Under the pieces are notes generated by a model that worked only from the letters and a program-made list of their open reading frames with translations, was not told where the DNA came from and did no database searches. From positions 5,391,001-5,455,000 of the forward strand of contig OY747710.1 of assembly GCA_963556495.2 (NCBI GenBank): a stretch of 64,000 nt of DNA, written 5' to 3'. This stretch comes from Valencia hispanica. Lineage: Eukaryota; Chordata; Actinopteri; Cyprinodontiformes; Valenciidae. Below are positions 22,601 to 33,902 of this stretch, piece by piece. The stretch's first letter is position 1. Each line of letters opens with the position of its first letter. Both the position numbers and the translations under genes were made by a program.

Positions 22601-23470
22601 GGCTGCATTTAGGCTATCACTTTCAGTATCCACATGAATATTAAAGTCCCCCACTATAATAACCCTATCAGTTTTTAATACTAAATCAGATTAAAAATAT
22701 GAGATCTGATCCAAGAATTGAGAGTAAGGGCCTGGTGGACGATACAAAACCACAAACAAAAATGGTCTTAATGTTTTGCAACTTGGATGAGGAAAACTAA
22801 GGGTTAGATGTTCAAAAGAACTGTAGCTATCAATTGGTCTGGGACTAATTAGTAAATCAGAACGAAAAATGGTTGCAACTCCTCCTCCTCGCCCAGTATT
22901 TCTATGAATGTGAAAATTTAAATGACTGGAAGGAGTTGACTCATTTATACTGACATAATCCTCCTGCTGCAACCAGGTTTCTGTGAGACAAAGGAAATCA
23001 ATGTGATTATCACAAATCAAGTCATTTACTAACAAAGTCTTTGAGGAGAGAGATCTTATGTTTAATAAACCACATTTAATAGATTTATTTTTCTGTTCAG
23101 TCAAAGTCGCATTTATCTTTATGAGATTTCCATAATTTGCTTTTGTTGGCTTAACTTTTAATCCATTTAATTTTGGCCGTGGGCAAGACACTGTTTCAAT
23201 AGGGTAATGGGTGGGTAACAGTACAGAAGCAGCAAAGAGGTGGGTTAAACTACGACTCTGCTTCTTGGTCTGGACCCTGGGTTGTCAGTGTTTTGGAGGA
23301 CTAATAAATTCGGCCATATTCCTAGAAAGAAGAGCTGCTCCATCCAAAGTGGGATGGATGCCGTCTCTCCGGATCAGACCAGGTTTTTCCCAAAATGTTC
23401 GCCAGTTATCAATGTCAAATCACAGCTATAAAAAGCAGACATCCTGTCAGATGGGGAAAAAATATGTCTT
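19689..23470 (-). mobile_element. Near-full-length L2-type LINE, minus strand
   Basis: The best preserved retrotransposon in the window. Its 3' tail is at 19689 (complement of an (AATTG)n-like tail and the tatataaataaa signal). The 3' UTR extends to about 20255 and the long ORF2 runs from 20240 to at least 23191. Sequence still resembling L2 5' coding or leader continues to about 23470, where a MITE-like 'ctcgtttatcaaactttcgt' begins. A deletion of about 200 bases fused the 3' UTR to the ORF near 20255: the same region is intact in the copy at 5582-7339 (6137-6335). Confidence 0.92.
20240..23191 (-). pseudogene. L2 LINE ORF2 (endonuclease-reverse transcriptase), one stop and lost C-terminus
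   Basis: This enzyme nicks genomic DNA and copies the element's RNA at the nick. Reading from 23191, the endonuclease part has [28 protein letters not shown] and [12 protein letters not shown] single in-frame TAA at 22691-22693 interrupts it. The same frame resumes, with GDFNIHVD at 22654 and VLTDHFLI downstream. The RT domain is complete: VIKPLLKK, YRPISNLPFLSKILEKIV, FQSGFRAHHSTETALVKV, LLDLSAAFDTVDH (about residue 450 of the 804-aa open part), GVPQGSVLGPILF and the catalytic YADDTQLY (about residue 540). The L2-type C-terminal SLHWLPVKSRIEF follows. The last residues after WNQLPALV are replaced by GDYFDC because of the deletion. It is otherwise open for almost 1000 codons, so it inserted fairly recently. 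Confidence 0.93.
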
Positions 23471-25139
23471 ACCTATACAGAGAGACCGGGGCCCTCGTTT
23501 ATCAAACTTTCGTATGAATTGTCCTATATTCTAATATATACGAATGAAATTCAGAATGTTCGTACGAACAGTCACTGGATTTATCAAATGTGTGGAGGCC
23601 AGTCGTTGATCTGACACATGCATTAAATCCTTGTGTTCTTCCCAAAACTAATGACACTGACATAGTGACACTGAGATAAAGGTGAAACATAAATGAAGCA
23701 AAAAAAAGAAAGTTATGATGAACAGACTTTTTGAAAATTGTCATAGTTAAATCAAATTCATTTTAGCAAAGATAGTTTTTGCCCTCTGTTATCAGCAGTT
23801 CCTCTGCTTCATGTCCCCCCCATCCAGCCAGCAGAAGTAAGAAACAAATGTGGCAAATATTCATTTCATTTGCTGTTATTCACTTGTATGGAAATACTTA
23901 ACTTCTTTGAACAAATTAAATCCGTTAAATTTATCCAGAACATTGCTGTTTTGGTTCTATCAGCCCAGGGGTAACCAATATGCCATCATGATCTACAACA
24001 ACTCCTTAAAGAATTAGTTCTATGAGCTACAACAACAATTAATTTCCCTCTGGGATCAATAAAGTATTTTTCAATTGAATTGAATAAAAATAAAACACTG
24101 AAAAGAATAAAACTTCCCTCAGCACACAGCTGGGCCAGATCTTCTACCGGGGGTGCACAGATCATCACACTTGGCACATGTGTGGCCAGCGTAAATGGAG
24201 ACACTGCTTTGGCTGGCATCAGTACGTATGGAGACAGCGACAACCTGCTGCACCGATAATCTGGACCATGCATTTTTTCACAGTACAGTTTGCAAACCTT
24301 TTATTTTTAAGTGTAACAACATCCTTTTAAGCTGAAGCGCTTGATGTGACAAGTAAAAAAAGGAAATGGAGAGTGCAGACCTCCATGAAGCACCTTTCTC
24401 CTGCTAATGCATTTTTCAAGCTCTACTCTTTTTTTTTTTTGTACTGAGTCCATGTTTCTTTGTTGCACACTTCAAAAGAAAGCCCCTGTCAACCTTTTTA
24501 TTCTGTGCTGTTTGTTCCACTTGCGTCTCCAGAACCGAGACCAACTGAAGCACATTTGACAAGCACAAGTGTCTCAGCTTCATATTTGGTAAAACTGCAT
24601 CTTTTTTTGTTTTCATTGTTGCATCTGATTGTTTCTTCTTTTTACTTGTTAAGATTTAGATGATCTCTTTGTGACGAACGATGAAGGTAGTAATCATGAT
24701 TGTCCATGAATAATGTTTTGCTATGAAATTCATAAAACAGGACATCAGTTGATGGCTCTTTGAAACTATGGATAAAAAAATGTAAATGTGTACCTGTTTA
24801 TATGCACAATTTAGGTTGTGAAACTACACAAAATCTTGAAGCATCTGGCCTGTTGTTAAGAGACTAATTAGGCAAACCCCCAGATACTTCAGAGCACAAA
24901 ACACATGCAATAAAGGGCAACAGAAACGTTTTACTGATGTTAATTGATGTTATTATTCCAACTTTGTGTTTATGCTTCAAATTCATACAATCCCTCAGTG
25001 TTACATTTCAGATAACGTTCTTTAACTTTAGCAGAGAATTTAAAATTATGGAAATATAAATATTACTTCAAGAAGCTTCAAAAGGAAAAAAAACATCAAA
25101 CACAAGTAGAACAATTAAGTTTTCTACTCTGGTGCCGTT
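23471..25139. other. Non-coding stretch with MITE-like and LINE-end fragments
   Basis: At 23490-23600 a short 'cctcgtttatcaaactttcg' and gttcgtacgaacagtcactg stretch resembles a fish MITE end. The remaining sequence is AT-rich. No gene was recognised. Confidence 0.35.
24035..24090 (+). mobile_element. LINE 3' terminus fragment
   Basis: 'ttccctctgggatcaataaa' followed by gtatttttcaattgaattga is the typical 3' end of fish Rex-like LINEs. No coding part was recognised upstream, so only the terminus was kept. Confidence 0.5.
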
Positions 25140-25289
25140 TCATTAAACGACAAATATACAATGCTTTGCCAGAATAATCATGTTCCTTTCAGTTTTCCAC
25201 CTTTTCATTACAGCCGCAGACCTCAATGAATTTAAATTTGATGGAGAAACACAAAGTACCACATAATGATTAGGTGGGACACAAATTAT

Positions 25290-26795
25290 ACATTGGGGCA
25301 AAAAAGTATTTGGCAGCCACCGATGTGCAAGTTGTCCCACTTAAAAAGATGAGAGAGGTCTGTAATTTTCATCATAGGTACACCTCAACTGTGAGACACA
25401 GAATGTTAAAAAAATCCAAGAAATCCTATTGTAGGATTTTTAAAGAATTTATTCGTATAATGGTGCAGAAAATAAGAATTTCGCACCTACAAATAAAGCA
25501 AGAATTGTGGCCCTCACTGACCTGTTACGTCTTGAAGGAGCTCTTCTATCCTCCACTCATTACCTGTATTAATGGTACCTGTCTGAAATCGTTATCTGTA
25601 TAAAAGACACCTGTCCACACCTTCAAACAGTCAGAGTCCAACCTCCACCATGGCCAAGACCAGAGAGCTGTCCAAGCAGGGGCGGAAATCCCACCATGGA
25701 CAAGATTGTACACCTTCACAAGACTAGGATGAGCCAATCTACAGTAGACAAGCAGCTTGGTGAGAACAGATGAACTGTTGGAGCAATTATTAAAAAATGG
25801 ATCACTGACAATCTCCCTCAACCTGGGGCTCCATGCAAGATCTCACCTCATGGGGTACACATGATCTTGAGAACGGTGAGGAAACAGTCCAGAACTATAC
25901 GGGGGGAACTGGTCAATGACCTGAAGAGAGCTGGGACCACAGTAACAAAGGTTACTATTAGTAACACAGTACGTTATCATGGATTAAAATGCTGCAGTCT
26001 CCCTGTTTGGGCCAGAACATGTCCAGGCCCGTCTAAAGTTTGCCAGAGACCATCTGGATGATCCAGAGGAGGATTGGGAGAATGTCATGAGGTCAGATGA
26101 GACCAAAATAGAACTCTTTGGTATATTCACCATTCGCCGTGTTTGGAGGGGGAAGAATGCTGAGTTGCATCACAAGAACACCATACCCACTGTGAAGCAT
26201 GGGGGTGGAAACATTATGCTTTGGGGACGACTGATCTGTATTAAGGAAAGGATGAATGGGGCCATTTATTGTGAGATTTTGGGCAAAAACCTGCTTCAAT
26301 CAGTGAGAGCATTGAAGATGAAACGTGGCTGGATCTTCCAGTATTGCAAGAATCCCAAACACATCGCCTGAGCAACAAAGAAGTGGCTTCGTAAAAAGCA
26401 TTTCAAGGTTCTGGAGTGGCCTAGCCAGTCTCTATTCCTCAATCCAATATGAAGATAATTGTAAGTCTGTGTTGCCCAGCTTTGGAGAAGATCTGCATGA
26501 AAGAATGGGCCAAAATACCAGCTACAGTGTGTGCAAACCTGGTGAAGACCTACAGGAAACGTTTGACCTCTGTCATTGATAACCAAGGTTACATTACTAA
26601 GTAATGAGGTGAACTTTTGTTATTGACCAAATACTTATTTTCTGCACCATTATACAAATAAATTATTTAGAAATCATACAATGTGATTTCCTGAAAAAAA
26701 TTTTACATTCTGTCTCTCACAGTTGAAGTGTACCTATGATGAAAATGACAGACATCTCTCAGCTTTTTAAGTGGAACAACTCCACAAATCTGCTG
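25290..26795 (+). mobile_element. Tc1/mariner-like transposon with eroded inverted repeats
   Basis: The left repeat (about 25290-25410: ggcaaaaaagtatttggcag, cccacttaaaaagatgagag, tcatcataggtacacctcaa, tgtgagacacagaatgt) is matched inverted on the right (26705-26795: acattctgtctctcacagtt, cctatgatgaaaatgacaga, agctttttaagtggaacaac). The element is about 1.5 kb with a transposase relic on the plus strand. Confidence 0.82.
25650..26585 (+). pseudogene. Tc1-type transposase relic
   Basis: Starts at ATG 25650 with MAKTRELSKQ, the usual N-terminus of this fish Tc1 family. Many stops and shifts follow. Recognisable later pieces are [16 protein letters not shown] with the catalytic [10 protein letters not shown] (26093 on), [31 protein letters not shown] and, further on, decayed WPSQS-like and NPI-like regions around 26415-26450. 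The frame is broken at least three times and no functional transposase is possible. Confidence 0.82.
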
Positions 26796-27439
26796 TTTTT
26801 GGGGGATTTGCAAGAAAAAAGCCATTGTTAAAAGAAAAGCTTAAGGACTCTTATTTAAAGTTTGTCCCAAGCTATGGGAGTGAAAGAGCAACAAGTTTTT
26901 TTCTTGGTTTTGCTGGTAAAAAACGAAAAGATGCTTCTTTTTTCCCCTCAAAGAATGTCAAATTTTGTTTTAATAAATGTGATTAAACAATAAAATTACA
27001 ATAATATTATTATTTGAAGTTTCTGTCTGCAGTCAGTAGTGGGTGGTGGGTGGTCAAAACAATTCCCCCAGCATGCAAGCAGTGGATGATGTTTAGAAGG
27101 AGTTGTGGATTTATTATTAATCCTCCGAACCAGTATGTCATAACAGTGAGCATGAATCCATGATGCCCGCCTGTGCTTTTTTTCCACTCATCACTTTTCA
27201 TAATGTCCAAACGGCAGCTTCTTGTTTACTAGCATTTCCAACTGTCAGCTGTGACATGTTCAGCTCCTTTTACTTTATCTTCTTCCTCTAACCACATATC
27301 CGTATCAACTTAATGCTGAAATCGAGTGGCTCTTCGGCTCTCTCTTAAATTATAAAACATTTATCTGTTTTTGTTGTTTCATTCTTCTGTTCTGTGCCTC
27401 CATGACAAAAACACTGACCCCACCCTGGCCCCCGTGGTA

Positions 27440-28330
27440 AATTTGGTCTAGAACCACCTCTGCCTACAAACTGTGCCACCAGTGAACATTTCCACTTACT
27501 ATAAATGTGCAGATGACACAACCATAGTAGGGCTACTCACAGACAACAATTCCTTCACAGCTCACCTTCAGTCAATCACAGAGTCCATGCTGTGGTGTTC
27601 CGATAACTTTCTCCAATTAAACATTGATAAAACAAAAGAACTGGTTGTATGCACATCAAAATCACCTCTAGGACTTAATCCATCCATGGTCAACCGATTG
27701 AATCGGTCAGTACTTTCAAATATCTTGGACTTACCATAGACAATAAACTGATCTTTAATGAACATATCACCATCACACAAAAACGCGCACAACAGAGATT
27801 GTTTGTCATATGCAAACTAAGTGCACTTTCTGTTGCCCCCCACTTTCTGCTGCTAGTTTAAAAAGCATCATTCAACCCATTCTACTATACTGCTCGCAGT
27901 GTTTCTTTACTTTACTGTCACCTGCAAGAACAAATTGATCAGAATCTCACACATAGCATCCAAGATAATACACCTTCCCACTCCCAGTTTGACTTATGCA
28001 AATCATGCATTCACCAGCCACCTTGCACGCACCATAGCAAACAGTCCTGACTATCCCATGAACCAGTTTTTCACTGTACTCCCATCTGGGAGCAGATACA
28101 GAACTATTGCCTGGAAAAAAGCCAATTTTAAGAAAAGTTTTGGTCCTTCAGCAAGCATCACATTGAAAAAACTGTTGTGACAATCATCTTGTAACATTCT
28201 TCCATTACTTTTGTGTTTCCTGTGATGTGTAGTTGTTTTGTGAAATGCTTAGGTTTATCTGCAGCGTGGAACATCCTTATGGGACAAAAAAAGAATATCT
28301 ATCTAGGTAAATCATGCGATACAAGCTGTG
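27440..28330 (+). mobile_element. Rex1-like non-LTR retrotransposon, 3' part
   Basis: The 5'-truncated copy starts near 27440, at an RT fragment. It ends near 28310 with 'aacatccttatgggacaaaa' and short A-rich words, similar to the usual 3' ends of Rex/Babar-type LINEs. It is a different lineage from the L2 copies. Confidence 0.65.
27473..28180 (+). pseudogene. Rex1-like reverse transcriptase C-terminal fragment
   Basis: The first open piece (27473-27739) holds the catalytic motif as CADDTTIVGLL, followed by CSDNFLQLNIDKTKELVV. After one or more shifts the region 27899-28180 gives RISHIASKIIHLPTPSLTY and NQFFTVLPSGSRYRTIAWKK, the C-terminal signature seen in fish Rex1-like elements (LPSG.RYR). 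The N-terminal RT and endonuclease are missing. The fragment is inactive. The clade name is from memory of the family's motifs; a tree would be needed to be sure. Confidence 0.7.
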
Positions 28331-29149
28331 TTAGTTGCAATACTTTTATATTTTTCTTGTTTTTTTTGGAGCACATCAACATGTTATACTTGATCATTTT
28401 TTTGTCCATGCATGTGCTGTTTTTGTTGTTTCTGTGCTTCATTCTGTTATTTATGAACATTAGGTTCCTGTGAAGTCACTAAATATTGATCCGACCACAT
28501 TAATGTCAGTGCAACCTGTTATATTTCAGCGAAGCATTGCAGAGCTGCTGACCAGGTAAAAGGTGTTTTGGCAGATGGATGAATGAGGCTGAAAAATAAA
28601 ATCTCCCTTTATGCTGAGAAGTTACATATTTAATCCTGGCCACACGCCTGGTCATCTGTGCAAACAGCCTAACAGAGATTGTTTCCATTTCATGCAACAT
28701 CACTGGTTCCCTCTCCATCTGCCTTGGCCATCTTTCATATCAGCTTTTCTCTCGTCTTCTTGAGGCCACTTCAGTTTTACTCAGTTTTTCTTTTTACCTG
28801 TTGCCATAATTTCTTTCATGTCTTTCCTACTGGTTTTTATTGACCAGGCTTCTTTCATGCGAGCCCACTGTGCTTACGGACAATGGCCGCATACAGAGCT
28901 TCCACAGCAAATTGAACCTTGTTTTTCCTCTCAGTGGCTTTTTTTTTTTTTTTTTTGCATTATTACGTGTTTATGAATGCAACGATGCATTTCAAGTTGT
29001 ACAGATGTTCCTCAAAGACTATGTGGGGGGGGGTTCATCACAGAAAGCGGATGTGAAAGTTTTTAAATTCCAGGACATCAAAGTCAGAGACAAAACCAAA
29101 GTTATGCTTTTGCTTTTAAATGGTAAATTCACTCTGTCTTTTTTTTTAT
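28331..29149. other. Non-coding stretch, no gene recognised
   Basis: A 129-aa open frame at 28840-29229 spans a poly(T) run and enters the repeat at 29150, so it is not credible as a gene. The rest shows no repeat or exon signal. Confidence 0.4.
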
Positions 29150-29815
29150 TTCTTATTTACGTGTCCTGTTTGGCAGTGTGGAGCTCAGAATTGGTTTCTG
29201 AGTACCAAGTAGAAGCCCAACAGATTTAATTTAACAAGCGGAGCAGTACAGCTTTTGCTATAGTCCTCCACTTGATTTATGTGTGAAAAATCTTTATTAT
29301 GAATTGTTGGGGTTTTTATTTCCTGATGTTATGGACACGGAGACGGAAAATTAAGGAGAAGAAAGAAGGAAGATGAAGAAGAGAGGTAGGAAACAAAATG
29401 TCATGAGAGAGGGTGAGTTGAAAATACAAGAGAGGAAGGGGAACAAAGAAAACACAGGAAGACATTGAAGTCTGCCTCCATACCCACAGGACGGCAGAGA
29501 GAGGAGGAAAAACAAAACACGAAAAAGGAACATTGACAAAACCAACCAAACATTGTGAACTTAAGAATTACACAACCACATCACACAAAAATAGATATAA
29601 AAATACAACAACAATGTCACAGAAAAACTCATGGTACCGATTAATCAAGCTCTAGTAATGATAACCTCAGCCCAAGAATATATCCTTAAACACCAGAGAC
29701 CCCACATCTATGTGTGTGTGTTAGCATGCTGGTGAATATAAGGTTTCTCCATAAGAGTGTTCGATAGTTGGTGTGAGCAGGCATCAATCCGTCTCCCAGG
29801 AATCGATGCAGACCG
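29150..29815 (-). mobile_element. Poly(A)-ended retroelement 3' region (copy 1)
   Basis: Nearly identical to 55657-56317. The plus-strand T-run before 29150 is the complement of a poly(A) tail, so the element lies on the minus strand. That strand also shows aataaaaaccccaacaattc, with 'aataaag' a little later, as expected of a 3' UTR. This copy stops matching the other at about 29815, where the 56-kb copy continues into a GC-rich part. No protein is encoded; ORFs of 64-77 aa are pyrimidine-rich artefacts. The family was not recognised. Confidence 0.72.
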
Positions 29816-30520
29816 CTCAGGGTCCAAAGATACCTTTGATATTTTTGAACATTTTGTCATTAAAATGACCAATCCGAACTCCTCTCTGCGTATGGGTCTT
29901 CATCTCAACACATGGCATTCTATAAGTGTATAAAAAATATTAAAAACTAAAATGAGAATAAACTTTGTTTAAAAAAATTTCACTTTTTCTGCATTGCAGA
30001 ATTCCAGGAAAAGTAATTTATTTTCAATATTTATTAATAGACAGTTTGGTCTTTGTAAAGAGTTTGCCTGTCTTATGCAATCAAAACAGAAAAGATTAGT
30101 TTTGTTTTTCTACACTTGAGACATTTTTAGAAGCCTGTATATGCATTGTGTAATAGATTGTCTTTGTCCTTCCCAATTTTCTTTTATTTTGCTTCTCTTC
30201 TCCCTTTTTATGTCATTTTTGGAGTTGTCAAAATGTATAGCTTTTATGTACAAGGTGCATAGACAAGACTGGAATGCAAGAATGTCTTTGTAAATGTAAC
30301 AGAAAATTCAAAGCTGGCACTAGGTTGAATGAGGCCCTGTGCAGAATTTCCAACCAAACCTCCAGTAACAAAGTACTTTACAATAAAAACATGGCAACAG
30401 TCACTGAACATATAAAATCAAAAGTAAAACTGAGCAAAGGCAATTTTAAATTTATGGGTTTCAAGCTGCTTTTTAAGGGAAATCTCTGAATCAACAGATC
30501 TCAGGCTGATGACCTGCTGG
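29816..30520. other. AT-rich DNA, no feature seen
   Basis: No exon, repeat end or RNA signature was recognised. A 71-aa ORF at 30274-30489 may already belong to the decayed LINE that follows. Confidence 0.35.
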
Positions 30521-31330
30521 GGATTTAAGGCTGCAAAAGCTCTCAAACATAAACAGGTGGAAGATCATTTCAAAACTTTTAAACTGAAATGTTAAAATGC
30601 ATTCTTTAAGGTATGGGGAGCCATTGCAGCTGGAAGAGTAAAGGGGTAGCATGAGAAGATCTTGTTGAAAGCTTTGCTGCAGTATTCTGGACAGTCTGAA
30701 GGTGGCCCATTGATTTTTTTTTTTACTTACAAATGAAAAAAGTGAGTTGCAGTGGTTGAGACGTTATGAAATGAAGGCACTGATTATCACCTCCAACTCT
30801 GATTGTGACTCAGTCGGGCTCAGATTGGCAATATTCTTCAAATAGTAAAAACAGGAATGGACCACCAATGTGTCATGACCATCCAACGATAAATCAGGAT
30901 CAAGAATGACCCCAAGGTTCCTCCTGGATCCTGAAGTTTAAAAGAGATAAAAGCAGGATATCATCAGCATAACAGTGATAAGAAATGTATTTAAAACACT
31001 TAAGGTATGATGGAGGGGAAGAAGATATAAAATAAACAATAAAGGCCCCAAAGCGGAGCCTTGTGGCACACCACAGAGAAGTGGTGAGAAAGAGTATTGA
31101 AATTTAGCAGCAGCCACAAAAAAATTATATTCCAGATAAATAGGAGGAAAACCAACCCAATATTTCATTGTGTCGAGTAGGACAATGATCGACAGATTCG
31201 AAGGCTGAGGTCAGGTCGAGCAGCAGAAGGACGAAACAGTGTCCGGCATCATGATGTCGCTAGTAACTCTGAGAAGAGCTGTTTCAATGGAGTGGGCCCT
31301 GCAAAAACCAGACTGATAGTGATGTCATTT
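30521..31330 (-). mobile_element. Decayed L2/CR1-like LINE, minus strand
   Basis: Translated on the minus strand from 31330, the remnant gives YQSGF.RAHSIETALLRVTS, then a shifted CCST*PQPSN (the LLDLTAAFDTVDH region), then LLCGVPQGSALGPLLFILYL (31075-31025) and a broken catalytic region. Toward 30540 the plus strand still shows the complement of late-ORF motifs (gcagctggaagagtaaagggg, ccattgcagctgg). All pieces are in the right order but frames are broken, so this is an old 5'-truncated copy. Confidence 0.68.
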
Positions 31331-32227
31331 GTTTCATTTTTTGTGTTAAGGGGCATGTTAAAAAACATTGTTCTGTGATTTAGTGCATTATTTTAAACTG
31401 TGTGCTAAGTGCTTCTGAAAATCCCCCAACTGAGGTACTCTAGGGGCAAAAAGGGTAAGTAGACTTCTGACTATAAAGAAAGTAATTATGGTAAAACATC
31501 TTTAAAAAAACGTATCTCTCTTTGTTATGGCATTAAGCTAATAGAAATAATTTTAGTAATCCTGACCCGAAACAGAAAAGGATTCTAGCTGCATTTAATG
31601 TCAGACAATTAGAAAAAAATTGTTTCCTGTCTTTTAATAATATGTATGTAAATGTCAACTTCAGTAAGTACCAAGAATTTTAAATGAAATATTAAGATTC
31701 TCCTGAGGGAAGGCAAGAATCACTTACATTTTGCTGCATCCCGGCATATATTTAGTGTTGTCTTCATGATGGTAATAAAATACCAGAATTAACCAGAAAA
31801 TGTAACATGCATCTCAGTTTCAACCAAATAAACCACCTGAAACAAATATGTCCTATATTTAGATTTCACTATCTATTTAAAATACAAGAAAAGAGAAGAC
31901 ATGTTGTTTTAATCAGTTTTTAATCAATTTTACTCATGTCAACAACCAGTTTACAAACTGAAACGGACCTCAGCTATTTGACATTACACAGAACAAGGTG
32001 AACACCCACAGAGAGGAATATTTACATCCAGTGCATGAGATCCAAAACCACTCCATGCCTCATTTATGTAAAAAGTAAACAATTTCAAGCCAATTCACCA
32101 CAGCTGCCCACAAGACATGCAGATAAAGTATGTCTCTGAACAAAGCTCGTAATGTGGTGTGCCAAAGGTTTGTGCGAAACATAAATATCTAAGAGACACC
32201 AACCTGATCAAACTTCTAAATAACGCG
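31331..32227. other. 3' flank of the GPCR gene
   Basis: AT-rich, with no repeat recognised. On the minus strand this is downstream of the receptor stop codon and should contain its 3' UTR. No strong polyadenylation signal close to the stop was identified. Confidence 0.4.
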
Positions 32228-33262
32228 TTAGGTTTTTGTTGTGTTTTGTCCGTGGGAAGGCATGAGAAGTTTATGTGCTCGAAGTCTGAACTTCTGATCC
32301 CTCACACTGTAAATGATGACATTCCAGCAACTGTTGGTAGCCAAAATCCAGAACGCAAAGAAGGAGAAGTTGCACCATTCATTCCCCAAAACATTCCCAA
32401 CCACAAAGACGGCGATGGGGGTGAATGAAGCAGTGAAGGCCACTGTCAGAGTCCCGATGGTCTTCGCTGCTTTAATGTCTGAGAAGGTGGGATTGCTGGT
32501 GGTTTGGATTTCCGTCTCTGCCAGGGTTTTCCTGTGTTTTGAGTGCTGCCTGATGCTGGAGAGAGAGATGATGTTGATGACAACAGTGCTACCGAGAAGC
32601 GTGAAATCAAATGCAGGAAAGAGGAGGAGGATGTTCCAGGCCTGGCTGGGGAACTCACCAATAGTCCCCAAGGCGTAGTTACACATCCGGCTGCAGGAGT
32701 TATACTCCAGAGCGATCTCACTGCTGAAGATCATTGGAGACACAGCCAGGAAGAAACTCCCCACCCAGGAGAGAAAGATGAGAATTGTTGTCCTTTTACG
32801 GGTAATAAAGGAGTCCTTGTGAAGTGGTCTCAGCACAGCAATGCTCCGCTCAATTGTCAACAGAAAGATGGTGGTGATGGAGACGAAGGTGCACCCCGCG
32901 AAGATTGGGCCGATGATGTAGCACGGGTGAAAACTCACTGATTGTGAGTTGTACGAAGTCCACTCTGGTGCGGACTCAGCCGCCATGAGATAGACCTCAG
33001 CGTAGACGGAGAGAGGCACCACAAATATCCCCACAGCCAAATCAGCAACTGCGAGGGATGCCTTGAGGTAGCCCTGCGAAGTGTGGAAGTGCTTGGTCCC
33101 CACCACCACAGCCAGAGTCACCAAGTTCCCGAACAAGGTGGCAAATATGAGCAGCACCATGAAGAGCACCATGAAGATTTTGTTGGCCAGAGTACAGCAG
33201 CACACGGTGCAGTGTGCTGGTTCCGCTCCGTCCAACATCGTTGGCGTGCCGGTCTCAATCAT
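32228..33262 (-). CDS. Class A (rhodopsin-like) orphan G protein-coupled receptor
   Basis: Complete 344-residue seven-transmembrane receptor at the cell surface, in one coding exon. It has a short Cys-rich N-terminus (C18, C21-C23), TM1 at about 28-53 with N46 (1.50), TM2 at about 65-90 with LAVADLAVG and D74 (2.50), TM3 starting at C114 (3.25), and R139 (3.50), exactly 25 residues on. TM4 has W166 and P176, ECL2 has C190 and C194, TM5 has P216, TM6 at about 268-290 has P282, and TM7 has N314 and Y318. Odd points: DRY is ERS, CWxP is SFTP, NPxxY is NVIIY, and position 3.32 is F121, so the amine-binding Asp is absent although TM2 looks aminergic. The ligand is unknown. Amine-, adenosine- or trace-amine-like subfamilies were considered, but I cannot assign one. 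The ATG at 33262 is the first Met after a splice acceptor. The stop is TAA at 32228-32230. No stop or shift interrupts it amid surrounding repeats, which argues for selection. Confidence 0.9.
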   Translation of the reverse strand: MIETGTPTMLDGAEPAHCTVCCCTLANKIFMVLFMVLLIFATLFGNLVTLAVVVGTKHFHTSQGYLKASLAVADLAVGIFVVPLSVYAEVYLMAAESAPEWTSYNSQSVSFHPCYIIGPIFAGCTFVSITTIFLLTIERSIAVLRPLHKDSFITRKRTTILIFLSWVGSFFLAVSPMIFSSEIALEYNSCSRMCNYALGTIGEFPSQAWNILLLFPAFDFTLLGSTVVINIISLSSIRQHSKHRKTLAETEIQTTSNPTFSDIKAAKTIGTLTVAFTASFTPIAVFVVGNVLGNEWCNFSFFAFWILATNSCWNVIIYSVRDQKFRLRAHKLLMPSHGQNTTKT

Positions 33263-33279
33263 TGAAAAAAATGAGGCTG

Positions 33280-33320
33280 AACATTCACATCATAATCTAA
33301 AATAAAGAGAAAGAGAAACA
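33280..33320 (-). other. Probable 3' splice site before the GPCR start
   Basis: On the minus strand 'ctctttctctttattttag' ends at the AG formed by 33298-33297: a strong polypyrimidine tract and acceptor. The receptor ATG (33262) follows 34 bases later. This suggests that the receptor has a 5' UTR intron and a separate upstream first exon. Inference from consensus only. Confidence 0.55.
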
Positions 33321-33825
33321 AGTATCAGGCCTGAGACACAGCATACAATGGACCGAAAAGGCAGAAAAATAAAAAATATAATGCTGGTTCAAATCTTTGT
33401 TAGCGACCGCACCTGCTCTAAAACATCTGGAGATTTCAGCTATGGAATTTATGGCATAATTCTCCTCACAAAAAAGCATACATATCACAGTTACAGCTGC
33501 TACAGCTGTCAAGCAGCATCAGTCAGCCAAGGCAGATGCAATATGTGAATTACTGCTCGATTTGTTCTTTTCAAACTCAGTGCTGTAGATTGCACATATG
33601 CAACCACAAACTAAACCTACATTAACTCCTCAGGCCTGACTCTGAACACTGAAGCTTCAGTGATCAGTTCCCAGACCACAAAGAACCTTATTAGTCAAAC
33701 TTTTGCTGATCTTACAGAGCAGAAAAGAGAAAAATTTAGAAATTTGATACGTTTTCAGTGTTTTAAACATTTTGCTAAAACAAACTGATTGATAATAATC
33801 CTATACTGTCAGATGGTGATTGTAA

Positions 33826-33831
<6 letters not shown>

Positions 33832-33902
<71 letters not shown>

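Larger units (their letters stand above)
25140..26990 (+). mobile_element. Old Tc1 relic split by a younger Tc1 element
   Basis: 25140-25270 resembles the terminal repeat of one Tc1 family (cctttcagttttccaccttt, cattacagccgcagacctca). Past the inner element, 26795-26910 encodes FARKKPLLKEKLKDSYLKF, a decayed match to the ARRKPLLKENHKKSRLQF stretch of the transposase at 49215-50223. The two pieces bracket 25290-26795, which belongs to another Tc1 family. Nested insertion is the simplest reading, but the right outer end was not found. Confidence 0.5.

Noticed and set aside
28840..29229. 129-aa plus-strand ORF
   Set aside because: It runs through a poly(T) tract and into the 3' end of an antisense retroelement; no domain.
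32313..32941. Plus-strand ORFs of 121 and 132 aa opposite the receptor gene
   Set aside because: They are antisense shadows of the GPCR coding sequence, which has the full set of family residues.
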